A stretch of DNA of 64,000 nt from JAJDYQ01 sp965214035. GTDB lineage: Bacteria > Pseudomonadota > Gammaproteobacteria > JAJDYQ01. Position numbers and translations under genes: made by a program. The stretch is from positions 2,108,001 to 2,172,000 of the forward strand of contig OZ243932.1 in assembly GCA_965214035.1 (NCBI GenBank), in the 5' to 3' direction. Within the stretch, counting starts at the first letter, position 1. Each line of letters begins with the position of its first letter. The notes under the pieces are model-generated. The model saw only the letters and a list, made by a program, of their open reading frames with translations. It ran no database searches and was not told the origin of the DNA. Below, piece by piece: positions 52,018 to 60,991 of the stretch.

Positions 52018-53898
52018 GTGGAAGACTTTGATGTCATCATCATTGGTGGTGGTCATGCCGGTACAGAGGCTGCCCTGGCGGCGGCGCGGACAGGTTCGTC
52101 TGCCCTGTTGCTGACGCAAAATATCGACACACTGGGCCAGATGAGCTGTAACCCGGCGATTGGCGGCATAGGCAAGGGCCATCTGGCCAAAGAGATTGAC
52201 GCACTGGGAGGGGCCATGGCGCAGGCCGCCGATCTGGCCGGTATTCATTTCCGCACCCTGAACGGCAGCAAGGGGCCGGCGGTTCGTGCCACCCGCGCCC
52301 AGGCCGACCGTACTTTATATAAGCAGGCGATCCGCAGCATTCTCGAAAACCAGCCAAACCTGACCATTTTCCAGCAACAGGTCGAAGACCTGATAGTAGA
52401 ACAAGATCGGGCGCGAGGTGTCGTCACGCAATCCGGTCTGAGAATCCGGGCTCGCAGTGTGGTGCTGACCGTGGGTACCTTTCTGGACGGAAAAATACAT
52501 ATCGGCATGGACCATCATGCCGGAGGACGTGCCGGTGAGCCACCATCCTCACGACTGGCACACCGCCTGCGCGAACTGCCTTTTAATACCGGCAGGCTGA
52601 AAACTGGCACCCCCCCGCGCATCAACGGCAACACCGTTGACTATTCGGGGCTGGCAGAACAGCCGGGCGATACGCCGAGGCCGGTTTTTTCCTTTATGGG
52701 CACACGCGAACAACATCCGCCGCAGCTCTCCTGCTGGATAACCCGCACCAATGAAAAAACCCACGATATTATTCGACAGGGCCTTGCGCGATCCCCCCTG
52801 TTCACCGGTTCTATTGAAGGAACCGGTCCGCGTTACTGCCCCTCGATTGAAGACAAGGTGGAACGCTTTGCTGATCGCCATGAACACCGTATTTTCATAG
52901 AACCCGAAGGCCTGCACACCCGCGAGATATATCCGAATGGCATATCGACCAGCCTGCCGTTTGATATACAACAACGTCTTGTGAACAGCATTGAAGGCTT
53001 TGAACAGGCCGTCATTACACGCCCCGGATATGCCATTGAATACGACTTCTTTGACCCGCGCGACCTCAAACCGACCCTGGAGACCGGCCCGGTGAAAGCC
53101 CTGTTTTTTGCCGGTCAGATTAACGGCACGACCGGCTATGAAGAAGCGGCGGCGCAGGGATTGATGGCGGGTGTCAATGCCGCATTACAGGTGCAGGGGC
53201 GCAATGAATTTATTCTGGGTCGGGATGAGGCCTACATCGGCGTGCTGATTGACGACCTGATTACCAGAGGGACCAGCGAACCCTATCGCATGTTCACCTC
53301 GCGCGCCGAATATCGTTTGCTGCTGCGGGAAGACAACGCCGACCTCAGACTGACTCCCAAAGGTCGTGAAGCGGGCCTGGTGAACGATGAACGCTGGCAG
53401 CGATTCAGTGACAAACGGCAAAAAATTGCCGACGAGCAGGCGCGACTGTCGGCCGTGCTGATTCGTCCACAGGACGCAGCCGGCCGACAGATTGCCGAAT
53501 GGAGCGGTCACGTCATGTCACACGAGCAAAAGGCGATAGACATTCTTGCCCGCCCGGAAATGACCTATGCCCGACTGACCGCCCTGCCCGGCACAGGAGC
53601 GGCCGTTGATGACGAACAGGTAGCCGGGCAGGTGGAAATACAGGCCACCTATGCCGGCTATATCCGGCGCCAGCATACCGAGATCGAAAAGGCCCGGCGT
53701 CAGGAAAAGGCCCGTCTGCCGGACAACCTCGACTATGCCGATGTACAGGGCCTGTCCCGTGAAGCGATGGAAAAGCTGAATCGACACCGGCCGGCCACGA
53801 TTGGTCAGGCCGCCCGCATTTCGGGCGTGACCCCCGCCGCTGTTTCCCTGCTGCTGGTGCACCTGAAGCGCCGCTCTTGTTTAGACCAGTCGGCCTGA
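52018..53898 (+). CDS. mnmG: tRNA uridine-5-carboxymethylaminomethyl modification enzyme MnmG (GidA)
   Basis: With GTG 52018 the protein has 626 residues, the length of typical MnmG, and begins EDFDVIIIGGGHAGTEAALA, the FAD-binding loop. Other marks are CNPAIGGIGKGHLAKEIDALGG, TGTPPRINGNTVDY, YCPSIEDKVERF and GQINGTTGYEEAAAQG. An ATG at 51976 (640 residues) is possible but overlaps the putative promoter. rsmG begins 2 bases after its stop. Confidence 0.97.
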   Translation: MEDFDVIIIGGGHAGTEAALAAARTGSSALLLTQNIDTLGQMSCNPAIGGIGKGHLAKEIDALGGAMAQAADLAGIHFRTLNGSKGPAVRATRAQADRTLYKQAIRSILENQPNLTIFQQQVEDLIVEQDRARGVVTQSGLRIRARSVVLTVGTFLDGKIHIGMDHHAGGRAGEPPSSRLAHRLRELPFNTGRLKTGTPPRINGNTVDYSGLAEQPGDTPRPVFSFMGTREQHPPQLSCWITRTNEKTHDIIRQGLARSPLFTGSIEGTGPRYCPSIEDKVERFADRHEHRIFIEPEGLHTREIYPNGISTSLPFDIQQRLVNSIEGFEQAVITRPGYAIEYDFFDPRDLKPTLETGPVKALFFAGQINGTTGYEEAAAQGLMAGVNAALQVQGRNEFILGRDEAYIGVLIDDLITRGTSEPYRMFTSRAEYRLLLREDNADLRLTPKGREAGLVNDERWQRFSDKRQKIADEQARLSAVLIRPQDAAGRQIAEWSGHVMSHEQKAIDILARPEMTYARLTALPGTGAAVDDEQVAGQVEIQATYAGYIRRQHTEIEKARRQEKARLPDNLDYADVQGLSREAMEKLNRHRPATIGQAARISGVTPAAVSLLLVHLKRRSCLDQSA

Positions 53899-53899
53899 A

Positions 53900-54514
53900 G
53901 TGCCGGAATCCACCCGCGATGTCCTGCTGCAAGGGCTGCGTTACCACGGCCTGCAGGAATATGCCACGCCGATTGAGCAATACATGGCACTGCTGAAAAA
54001 ATGGAACAGGACCTATAACCTGATCGCCGAAGCAGACGATAAAACCCTGTTAAGCCGGCATATATTCGACAGCCTGTCGGTCAGAGACTACATCGCAGGA
54101 GAGCGCGCAATGGATGTCGGTACCGGTGCTGGTCTGCCCGGCCTGCTGCTGGCTGCTACAATGCCGGCACGGGAATGGACGCTGCTGGATGCCAGCGGCA
54201 AAAAGACCCGATTCTGTGAACAGGCCGTTATGGAGCTTGGTTTGAAAAATGTCACGGTCATGCAGCAGCGTATCGAACACCACCGACCGCCGCACTGCTA
54301 CGATACCATCATCAGCCGCGCCTTTGCTCCGGTGACCGGTTTTATCCGGGCGGTGCGCCACCTGCTGTGCGAAGGCGGTCGCATGGTCGCCATGAAAGGC
54401 AAAATGGATGCCGCAGAACAGGCAGCGGCCAGACAGGCGCAACTGCGTATGCAGCTCATCCCGTTACAGGTCTATGGCGGAATCGGGCAACGGCATGTCA
54501 TGGTGCTGGACTGA
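53900..54514 (+). CDS. rsmG: 16S rRNA (guanine-N7) methyltransferase RsmG (GidB)
   Basis: A 204-residue SAM-dependent methyltransferase with a GTG start. SAM motif I is AMDVGTGAGLPGLLLA; other marks are KWNRTYNLIAEADD, HIFDSLSV and ISRAFAPVTGFI. It methylates G527 of 16S rRNA. It is coupled to mnmG upstream and parA 2 bases downstream. Confidence 0.97.
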   Translation: MPESTRDVLLQGLRYHGLQEYATPIEQYMALLKKWNRTYNLIAEADDKTLLSRHIFDSLSVRDYIAGERAMDVGTGAGLPGLLLAATMPAREWTLLDASGKKTRFCEQAVMELGLKNVTVMQQRIEHHRPPHCYDTIISRAFAPVTGFIRAVRHLLCEGGRMVAMKGKMDAAEQAAARQAQLRMQLIPLQVYGGIGQRHVMVLD

Positions 54515-54516
54515 CC

Positions 54517-55335
54517 ATGGCCAGAGTCATCGCCATCACGAACCAGAAAGGCGGGGTCGGCAAAACAACCACCAGCGTCAACCTGGCGGCCTCTTTTGCG
54601 GCGGCCAGGCGCCGCGTCCTGCTCATTGATCTCGACCCGCAGGGCAACGCCACCATGGGCAGCGGTCGCGATAAACAACGGCTGCAGGAATCATCCTATG
54701 AACTGCTGCTGCACGAATTGCCGGCGGAAAAAATCGCCCAAAAGGCACAACACGGCGGCTACTGGCTGATCGGAGCCAACGGCGACCTGACCGGTGCCGA
54801 AGTGGCCCTGATGGAAGAAATCGGTCGCGAAGTCAGACTGCGCAGCGCACTCGAACCGGTGCGGGACGGATTCGACTACATCCTCATCGACTGCCCGCCC
54901 GCCCTGAACATCCTGACGGTCAACGCACTGGTAGCGGCCGACACCGTCATCATCCCCATGCAGTGCGAATACTATGCGCTGGAAGGACTCAGTGCGCTGG
55001 ACGACACCATCAAAAAAATCAGAAAACTGCTCAATCCCGGGCTGCGCATAGAAGGGCTGTTACGCACCATGTACGACCCGCGCAACAACCTGGCGACCCA
55101 GGTATCGCAGCAACTGATCCGGCACTTTGGGGGTCGCGTTTACAGCACCGTCATTCCCAGAAATGTACGTCTGGCCGAGGCACCAAGCCACGGCCTGCCG
55201 GCTCTGATGTATGACAAACAATCCCGCGGTGCCATGGCCTATCTGGCACTGGCCGGAGAAATATTCCGCAAAGACGGTTCCATGCCGAAGCCGATGGAGG
55301 ACGGAGCACCAGGGGCCGTCAATTCAGAGGCCTGA
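54517..55335 (+). CDS. parA: Chromosome partitioning ATPase ParA (Soj)
   Basis: A 272-residue ParA with deviant Walker A QKGGVGKTTTSVNLA, LIDLDPQGNATMGSG and ILIDCPPALNILTVNAL. The start at 54517 is set by homology and its position 2 bases after rsmG. It normally precedes parB in one operon. Here no parB follows: the next genes are an accessory block on the opposite strand. Confidence 0.95.
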   Translation: MARVIAITNQKGGVGKTTTSVNLAASFAAARRRVLLIDLDPQGNATMGSGRDKQRLQESSYELLLHELPAEKIAQKAQHGGYWLIGANGDLTGAEVALMEEIGREVRLRSALEPVRDGFDYILIDCPPALNILTVNALVAADTVIIPMQCEYYALEGLSALDDTIKKIRKLLNPGLRIEGLLRTMYDPRNNLATQVSQQLIRHFGGRVYSTVIPRNVRLAEAPSHGLPALMYDKQSRGAMAYLALAGEIFRKDGSMPKPMEDGAPGAVNSEA

Positions 55336-55490
55336 ATCTTCCCTCGCCCTATGAATTTATCTGCAAACAGTGGATAAACGAACCTCAACGGTTCGGAATA
55401 AATCCAAGCTATTTAACTGCGGGACCAAACACCTGGATTCATTCATGGCTCCGTTGACGATATGCCTGATAGCATTGTCCAATGGTACCA
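55336..55490. other. Gap after parA with no parB
   Basis: No ParB-like reading was found here on either strand. A DnaA-box-like AGTGGATAA (8 of 9 to the reverse consensus) lies at 55369-55377. A short frame ending SIVQWYHQRSARL is present but unrecognised. This may be the left border of the accessory block. Confidence 0.35.
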
Positions 55491-55676
55491 TCAGCGCAGT
55501 GCTCGTCTATAGGCGGTGGCAGTTAAGGTCAATCCCCATAACCACACAAGTCCCCACAAAGACATGGCAAGAAGAGCCCATATAACGTCAAAAGGCCATG
55601 AAATGTTGATCAATCCGAATATAAAGATACAAGATATAACGATACAAGCCGCTTGTAGTGAGACCGTAAATTTCAT
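55491..55676 (-). CDS. Small two-TM membrane protein
   Basis: A 61-residue, strongly hydrophobic protein (MKFTVSLQAACIVISCIFIF, then ISWPFDVIWALLAMSLWGLV, then a basic tail AYRRALR) predicted to span the membrane twice. AGGAGA and GGGGG lie just before the ATG. It starts 22 bases after the stop of the large fusion gene on the same strand, so it is almost certainly co-transcribed and may anchor or assist that enzyme. No family recognised. Confidence 0.7.
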   Translation of the reverse strand: MKFTVSLQAACIVISCIFIFGLINISWPFDVIWALLAMSLWGLVWLWGLTLTATAYRRALR

Positions 55677-55697
55677 TCCCCCTCGTCTCCTTTAGTT

Positions 55698-58601
55698 CTA
55701 CTGCTTGATGAAGTGCATCAGAGTATTCAATGAAGGATCGTGATCCTGTAGAACCCTCTCACCAGTATCTCTGAACCCACGCGAACAGATTTCAGCTGAC
55801 CAGAACTCCACTGCTTCGAAAAGCCTGATCTCTTTTGTATTTTCTTCCCATGATACATCGATACCCGCATTGAATACGGTATGCACTAACGAGCAAAATA
55901 CTCGCATTGAATCAGTGCCCGCATCATGGTCCCTGAGGATGAAACTTCCACCAGGCCGCAATACACGATTTATCGAATCAATGTAGGCACCCAACTTCTC
56001 ACGCGAGCAATGGTGCAATCCAATGTAGCAGGTAACGAGATCCAATGAGGCTGATGATATAACAGACTCACTGATTGGCTGATAATCACCAAGTGGAAAG
56101 TACTTGCCTACTTGCCTGAGCCCGCCGCGCTCCATTATCTCGGGTGGAGACATATCTGGCTCGCTATCGTTGCAGAGGTATATCGGAGAGCGAATCGATA
56201 ACGCTTTCTTCAGTGAACTCACGTAACGGCCCGTGGAACCTATCTCCAGGTAGCCGGATATCCTCTGGCCTGCTCCGAGCAAGCCGAGGGTCTGAGTAGT
56301 CATCTCTCGCTTCTGTTTTTTCAGTGCAGGCAATGCATAGGTGAGCTCTGAAAATGGCGTCTTTATATCTGGCAATCGCTCCCTGAGTTCGCTATATATA
56401 TCTACATCCGAGGTATGCTCTTTACAGGCCTGAATGATGAGATGATGAAACTCATGTTCAGGGTATAGGTGGTAGATGTTCTGCAAGAACAGGTAGAAAG
56501 CATCCCTCATACGAAGTCTGTTATAGATCGTTCTGAATTCCGAGTCGCCTGTTTCTGTATTGTCCAGTAACGCTTTGTCGCTGTCCCTGCGGTAGTATTT
56601 TTCCCATAGGCAGTTTCTGAAACGGTATGCGGGATCAAGCTCGTTTTTCAGAATAAACAGTTTCTTCGCATTGGGATAACACATATAGAACTGATCGAAA
56701 CGGGCATGCGGCTGATACGGCAGGTAGTATCTACCGCCTGCACTGATTACGGCATCAATTAGCTCACGAGTCCAAACCGCTACACGTTCACAGCTCGCAA
56801 GTGTGGTCTCTTGCTTGTAATAAATAACCAGTGCAAACACTTCATCCGGCGCCCATGCCAACAGAGAACCAGGGTCTTTGAATGCATGCCGTACTGAAAC
56901 GTTTACCACTTGGACATCGTATCTTTTCAGTAGACCAGCCATCACAGTAATGAAATCGATCAATGCTTCAGGTGGCACAAAATATTCCTGCAATACATAT
57001 GTCTTGTTGTGTCTAGAAAGTGGTTCTAGCTCGGTCACATCATAGTCGGCCTCATCGTTACGGTACGTGATCTTCTTTCGCAAATACATCAACGGCTCAT
57101 AGATGTATTTACGCCTCACGTGGCCAAACGGTGTCTCGGTGATCGCCCACAACATGTACATCTCGGCGAGGTAGAACTTTCTGCCGCCACGCACTCGGTC
57201 TCTGTTCACCGGTTTGTCGGTCGCCTGCCAGGTTATCGCACGCAAAGATGTGAAATTTGGTGGTACTAAATCTGCGTTGTGAAAGATACAATCCTTATTT
57301 TCACGGATATCGCGCTTAAAGAAGTCAAGATATCCAATGGTCTTCATCTTCTCGCTGAATCGTTCGATCTTCGTGTTCCTTGCAAGCGACAAACCAATTT
57401 CGACGATGACACCGAGTGCGCCATAGCCCCCGACCACGCCGTAAAATATTTGCTCGTTTTCTGTGGGTGATGCGAAGATGACCTCACCATCATGCGTGAC
57501 GATTTTGACGAAAAGCACGGACAGAATGATCGGACCAAGTCCTACATAGCGACCATGACAATTGACACTCACTGAACCACCAACAGTGAAATCAGAATAA
57601 GTCTGCATCACGGACACAGCCAAGCCATGGTTCGTCACCACTGACTGTATTGTACGCCAGCGAATACCTGCTTCGACAGTGATCGACTGATTTTCGACAT
57701 TCAATTCAAGTATACGATCCATGCCTCGCATGTCGATATGCAGGCTATTCTCGTGTGCAACTTGCCCTCCCATACTGAAACGACCGCCGCCAATCGAGAC
57801 TGGATCTTTAGTGCGACGCAGAATGTCCTGCACTTGCTCGACACTGCTAGGCACGTACACTTGGTTGACTAGTACAGGGTTCAGTCGAGTCGCATCGTTG
57901 ACTACACGAATATTATCCTCGATGCCATGGTTATTCGCACTTAAAGGCACATCAGAGTCTAGTACCAGACGCATACGAAATAGCCGCGGTAAGCCGTAAG
58001 TTTTTTCCAGTTCCGCCGTACCGGAAGTATCTGTGTGATCAAACCCAAAATTTTTGTAAAAGTTAATCGCCGCAGCGTTTGGCTCTGTCACATCGAGTTC
58101 GATACTAGTGAAACCCTGCTTTTTTGCTCTGTCTATAGTATATTGCAGTAATTGCTTGCCGAATCCCTGCCCTCGTAGTTTGTCATCAACAGCAATATTG
58201 TTGATATAGTAGGCATCGTGAGATGGCGGGGGCACGTAATCGTCTAGCGCTTTCCTGACATCACCAATTAGATGTAACCATTTCAACAAAGGTACGTATC
58301 GGAACATGTTCAATGTGCCAACAAACTCCTGCGACTGGAGCTGCTGGCGGCTGTAGCCTAACTCGACACCGGCAACTTCACCATCTACACACAACAATGT
58401 TACGAAATCACCACCAAAATGCCCTCTAGGGCAACAGAGTAATTTTCTCAGCGCTGACAGAGCATGTTTTGGGCCATTGAACATGAAAGACAGTAACTCG
58501 TGAGAACTTTCATAGATTAGTGCTGCTGCCGTATCTACGTGGTCAGGACTAAAACGCACGTAACTGAATTCGGGCGTGCTGGGCTTGACTCCTTCATCCA
58601 T
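55698..58601 (-). CDS. Trifunctional fusion: GNAT acetyltransferase, FAD-linked oxidoreductase and SAM methyltransferase
   Basis: A 967-residue protein with three enzyme-like modules. Residues 1-215 are a GNAT domain (NNIAVDDKLRGQGFGKQLL at 134-152, then NAAAINFYKNFGF). Residues 235-680 are a VAO/PCMH-type FAD domain (PVSIGGGRFSMGGQ at 268-280, TVGGSVSVNCHGR, GGYGALGVIVEI, C-terminal LDPAYRFRNCLWEKYY). The His that often binds FAD covalently is Arg in GGGRFS, so FAD is probably non-covalent. Residues 775-940 are a class I methyltransferase (YLEIGST, DLVTCYIGLHHC, RVLRPGGSFILRDHD). The order suggests sequential modification of one small molecule or lipid-linked sugar. Lower GC than the core genes points to transfer. 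The substrate is unknown. Confidence 0.85.
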   Translation of the reverse strand: MDEGVKPSTPEFSYVRFSPDHVDTAAALIYESSHELLSFMFNGPKHALSALRKLLCCPRGHFGGDFVTLLCVDGEVAGVELGYSRQQLQSQEFVGTLNMFRYVPLLKWLHLIGDVRKALDDYVPPPSHDAYYINNIAVDDKLRGQGFGKQLLQYTIDRAKKQGFTSIELDVTEPNAAAINFYKNFGFDHTDTSGTAELEKTYGLPRLFRMRLVLDSDVPLSANNHGIEDNIRVVNDATRLNPVLVNQVYVPSSVEQVQDILRRTKDPVSIGGGRFSMGGQVAHENSLHIDMRGMDRILELNVENQSITVEAGIRWRTIQSVVTNHGLAVSVMQTYSDFTVGGSVSVNCHGRYVGLGPIILSVLFVKIVTHDGEVIFASPTENEQIFYGVVGGYGALGVIVEIGLSLARNTKIERFSEKMKTIGYLDFFKRDIRENKDCIFHNADLVPPNFTSLRAITWQATDKPVNRDRVRGGRKFYLAEMYMLWAITETPFGHVRRKYIYEPLMYLRKKITYRNDEADYDVTELEPLSRHNKTYVLQEYFVPPEALIDFITVMAGLLKRYDVQVVNVSVRHAFKDPGSLLAWAPDEVFALVIYYKQETTLASCERVAVWTRELIDAVISAGGRYYLPYQPHARFDQFYMCYPNAKKLFILKNELDPAYRFRNCLWEKYYRRDSDKALLDNTETGDSEFRTIYNRLRMRDAFYLFLQNIYHLYPEHEFHHLIIQACKEHTSDVDIYSELRERLPDIKTPFSELTYALPALKKQKREMTTQTLGLLGAGQRISGYLEIGSTGRYVSSLKKALSIRSPIYLCNDSEPDMSPPEIMERGGLRQVGKYFPLGDYQPISESVISSASLDLVTCYIGLHHCSREKLGAYIDSINRVLRPGGSFILRDHDAGTDSMRVFCSLVHTVFNAGIDVSWEENTKEIRLFEAVEFWSAEICSRGFRDTGERVLQDHDPSLNTLMHFIKQ

Positions 58602-58698
58602 GCTAGCTGCTGTCTCCTAAATGCTGATATGTTGGAATAATGACAGATTATAATCGCTGTATCCAGTCGCTGTGCAGAATCAGTACCTATGAGACAAA

Positions 58699-59460
58699 TC
58701 AAGCGGCTTGCATGAGTTGTTGATAGTCGTCCATAGGTGTCTCCAAGCCAATCCCATCGTGGGGTCGATAGTGGTTATAGTCGCGCTGTGCCAGTTCCTG
58801 GTTGATTGCCTTGAGCGTGAATAAGCCTTGGTAAAACGGATAAAACTCGTAGCGGCCAGGGCCATTGGCGCGTTCCACACAGCCATTGAGCCTAGGGCTT
58901 TGGGGAAGGGGCAACACATACAGCGCAATGCCCCAGTACTGGCAAGTCGTTTCAAACTCATAGCAGAACTCACTGCCACCATTGACCTGGATTCAAATCA
59001 GAGCAAACGGCAGTTGTTCGGCGAGGTAAATCAGAAAGTCTTTGGCATTGCGGCTGGTGGCCCGGCTGTAAGCCCGCAGGATAGTCATCCCTGTGATTGG
59101 GCAGGTGGTCTTGAGTTCCTTGCATGTGATGCCCTCACGGAAGATCACGCTCAGGTGGTCTATCTGCATCAATTCACCGGGCTGCCTGGATTTCATCCCA
59201 TACTTCCAGCGCTTGGCGTGCTGTATGAACATTCGGCGGCGCCTGGACTTAACACGCCCCCGGTAGAATGAGGCAGGCTGAATACGCTTGAGCTTGAGCA
59301 GCTTCTTGACCATATGCCCTAACGGGCTGATGCCCAAGCAAAACCCATGGTCACGGTTCAATACCTTCCACAGCTTGCGCTTGCCCATAGGGGGTAACGC
59401 CTGCACAACACGCAATAACTGTCGATCGTGGTGTTGGGGCCATTGTGGCCGGCGTATCCG
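58699..59460 (-). pseudogene. DDE (rve) transposase remnant of an IS481/IS3-like element
   Basis: Read leftward from about 59460, one frame encodes RVVQALPPMGKRKLWKVLNR, a first catalytic Asp in GELMQIDHLSV and, near the end, RLNGCVERANGPGRYEFYPF with HYRPHDGIGLETPMDDYQ. A TGA splits the frame between LPFALI and IQVNGGSEF (near 58990). The start is unclear because the frame is open upstream into the nuclease gene. It is a dead insertion in the restriction gene. I did not find clear terminal repeats. Confidence 0.75.
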
Positions 59461-59692
59461 GCGGGGACGGCTTGAACGCTTTTTTCACGTCCACCTTGCT
59501 ATACAGCCGATCTTGCGTACCGGATACCCCCATCGCCGCTATTGCCTCTCTGGTAATGTCCTCGGCGATGTCCTGCGGTTGATCCGTTTCTTCCCGGAAA
59601 ATCGTCATTGCGTGATCCGAATAATCACGCAGGGCCTGCACGACCATCGACATGACTGTCCGTTCAAGGTGCTCTATCTCATCCGGCTGCAT
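59440..59692 (-). pseudogene. 5' part of a probable restriction endonuclease, cut by the IS
   Basis: ATG 59692 overlaps the methyltransferase stop by 14 bases. It encodes MQPDEIEHLERTVMSMVVQA, then DIAEDITREAIAAMGVSGTQ and RLYSKVDVKKAF. After about residue 75 the sequence passes into IS DNA and the rest is missing. Its position directly after a DNA methyltransferase and the EDITREA/KVDVKKA pattern suggest the N-terminal part of the cognate type II nuclease. No catalytic core remains, so the call is mainly contextual. Confidence 0.55.
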
Positions 59693-60653
59693 TGGTCCGC
59701 TGCCGGGCTGTTTCCGCAGACTGGTGGCTGATGTCGATGCCAAGCCACTGACGACCCAGTCGCTTCGCCACGGCTGTTGTGGTGCCCGATCCGACGAACG
59801 GGTCAATGACCGTACCGTCCTCTGGTGAATACAGGCGTACCACGCGCTCTACAAGGCTTTCCGGGAACTCCGCCTCATGTCGATGATTGCGGCGCACAGA
59901 AGCAAGTTTCCATACGGCACGGGAGCCCCACTCGGCCCACTCGGCCGCTGCCAGCCGGTTTCGGTCATAGGAGACGATCCCCGGCTTCCAGAAAACATAC
60001 AGGTGTTCGAATTCATCCACCGCACGGTAAGACGTAGAATGCCATCTGCTGTTTGCCCAGCAGGGGTCTTTGTGCCAGATGCGGCGGTCGTACAGGTATA
60101 ATCGGGCGGATTCTGCCCATTCCGTCACCATGCCACCGGTCAGCAGCACTCTGGTCGCTGTTTGGTGCCTGCCACCACGGACATTGTTGTTTTCCAGTCG
60201 CCGCTGGACGGTTTGTTCGCTGCATCCAAGAATTTCAGCCAGTTTATGCCGGTTCGCTTCAGGGTGCTTTTGCTTCGCCTTGAGCACATCTTCCCGGGTC
60301 ACTTTGTGCTTTTTCCCGTTGAGGTTGTCCGCCTGAAATTTCGGCATGGCGGGATCGGCAAAGCAAAGGATGTCCGCTATGTTGACGACGAGAAAGCCGG
60401 CAGGTTTCAGGATTCGTGCATGACATGCGATCACGTCACGGATAAGGCCCTGCCAGTCCTCGAATGTCCAGCCCTTTTCGTATGACTTGCCGACATGGTA
60501 GGGAGGGGACCAGAAGCTTAAATCTACCCGATCAGGGGGCAGTTTTTTGAGAATGTCTCTTGCGTCTCCTGCAATGATCCGGTTGAAAGAATCCAGACTT
60601 GAATGCGTCCCTGCGGATGGTGTGGAATAGCCCCGCAGCATCATTTCCGTCAT
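59679..60653 (-). CDS. Type II DNA methyltransferase (beta class, N4/N6)
   Basis: A 324-residue amino-methyltransferase. Catalytic motif IV is SPPYHVGKSYEKG near residue 53 and SAM motif I is DPFVGSGTTTAVAKRLGRQW near the C-terminus, the beta-class order. SPPY is common among N4-cytosine enzymes. Between them lies a helix-turn-helix stretch (HKLAEILGCSEQTVQRRLEN) that may belong to target recognition or to self-regulation. AGGAG eight bases upstream fixes ATG 60653. Its nuclease partner is truncated, leaving an orphan methyltransferase. Confidence 0.9.
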   Translation of the reverse strand: MTEMMLRGYSTPSAGTHSSLDSFNRIIAGDARDILKKLPPDRVDLSFWSPPYHVGKSYEKGWTFEDWQGLIRDVIACHARILKPAGFLVVNIADILCFADPAMPKFQADNLNGKKHKVTREDVLKAKQKHPEANRHKLAEILGCSEQTVQRRLENNNVRGGRHQTATRVLLTGGMVTEWAESARLYLYDRRIWHKDPCWANSRWHSTSYRAVDEFEHLYVFWKPGIVSYDRNRLAAAEWAEWGSRAVWKLASVRRNHRHEAEFPESLVERVVRLYSPEDGTVIDPFVGSGTTTAVAKRLGRQWLGIDISHQSAETARQRTNAAG

Positions 60654-60928
60654 GCGATTAACTCCTGACAGGGAAGCTGCTTACTCGTAGCGCATAGTGC
60701 ATTCATTGTCACTTTATCGCCTCTCCTTCAATCTCTTGACGGAATACATATTACACTGAATGTCCTGAAAAAGGCCATTAATTTGTTGATATCAATAAGC
60801 CCGGAGTAATTAATAACCCATAACCCGTTGTTGACAAGATCAGGCGTATCGATAGCCATACACATCTTTAGTCTATTATCATAGTAAGTTGAGAATGGGC
60901 ACATCCAGCACAGCAAGGCCCGCTGGCA

Positions 60929-60991
60929 CCTACATGAGGCGAGTTACTGAGCAAAAAACAACTTATTTTGATTAAATCAGGAGAAGAGACT
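60929..60991 (+). pseudogene. 3' end of a lost ankyrin-repeat gene plus duplicated spacer
   Basis: The DNA reads SKARWHLHEASY then stop, followed by the same spacer and ribosome site that separate the two intact ankyrin genes (compare 61854-61930). A former third copy upstream has been deleted except for its end. The 60654-60928 stretch before it shows no gene. Confidence 0.75.

Noticed and set aside
55370..55585. 71-codon frame after parA as a parB remnant
   Set aside because: No ParB-like motif is visible and there is no ribosome site; kept only as a note on the gap.
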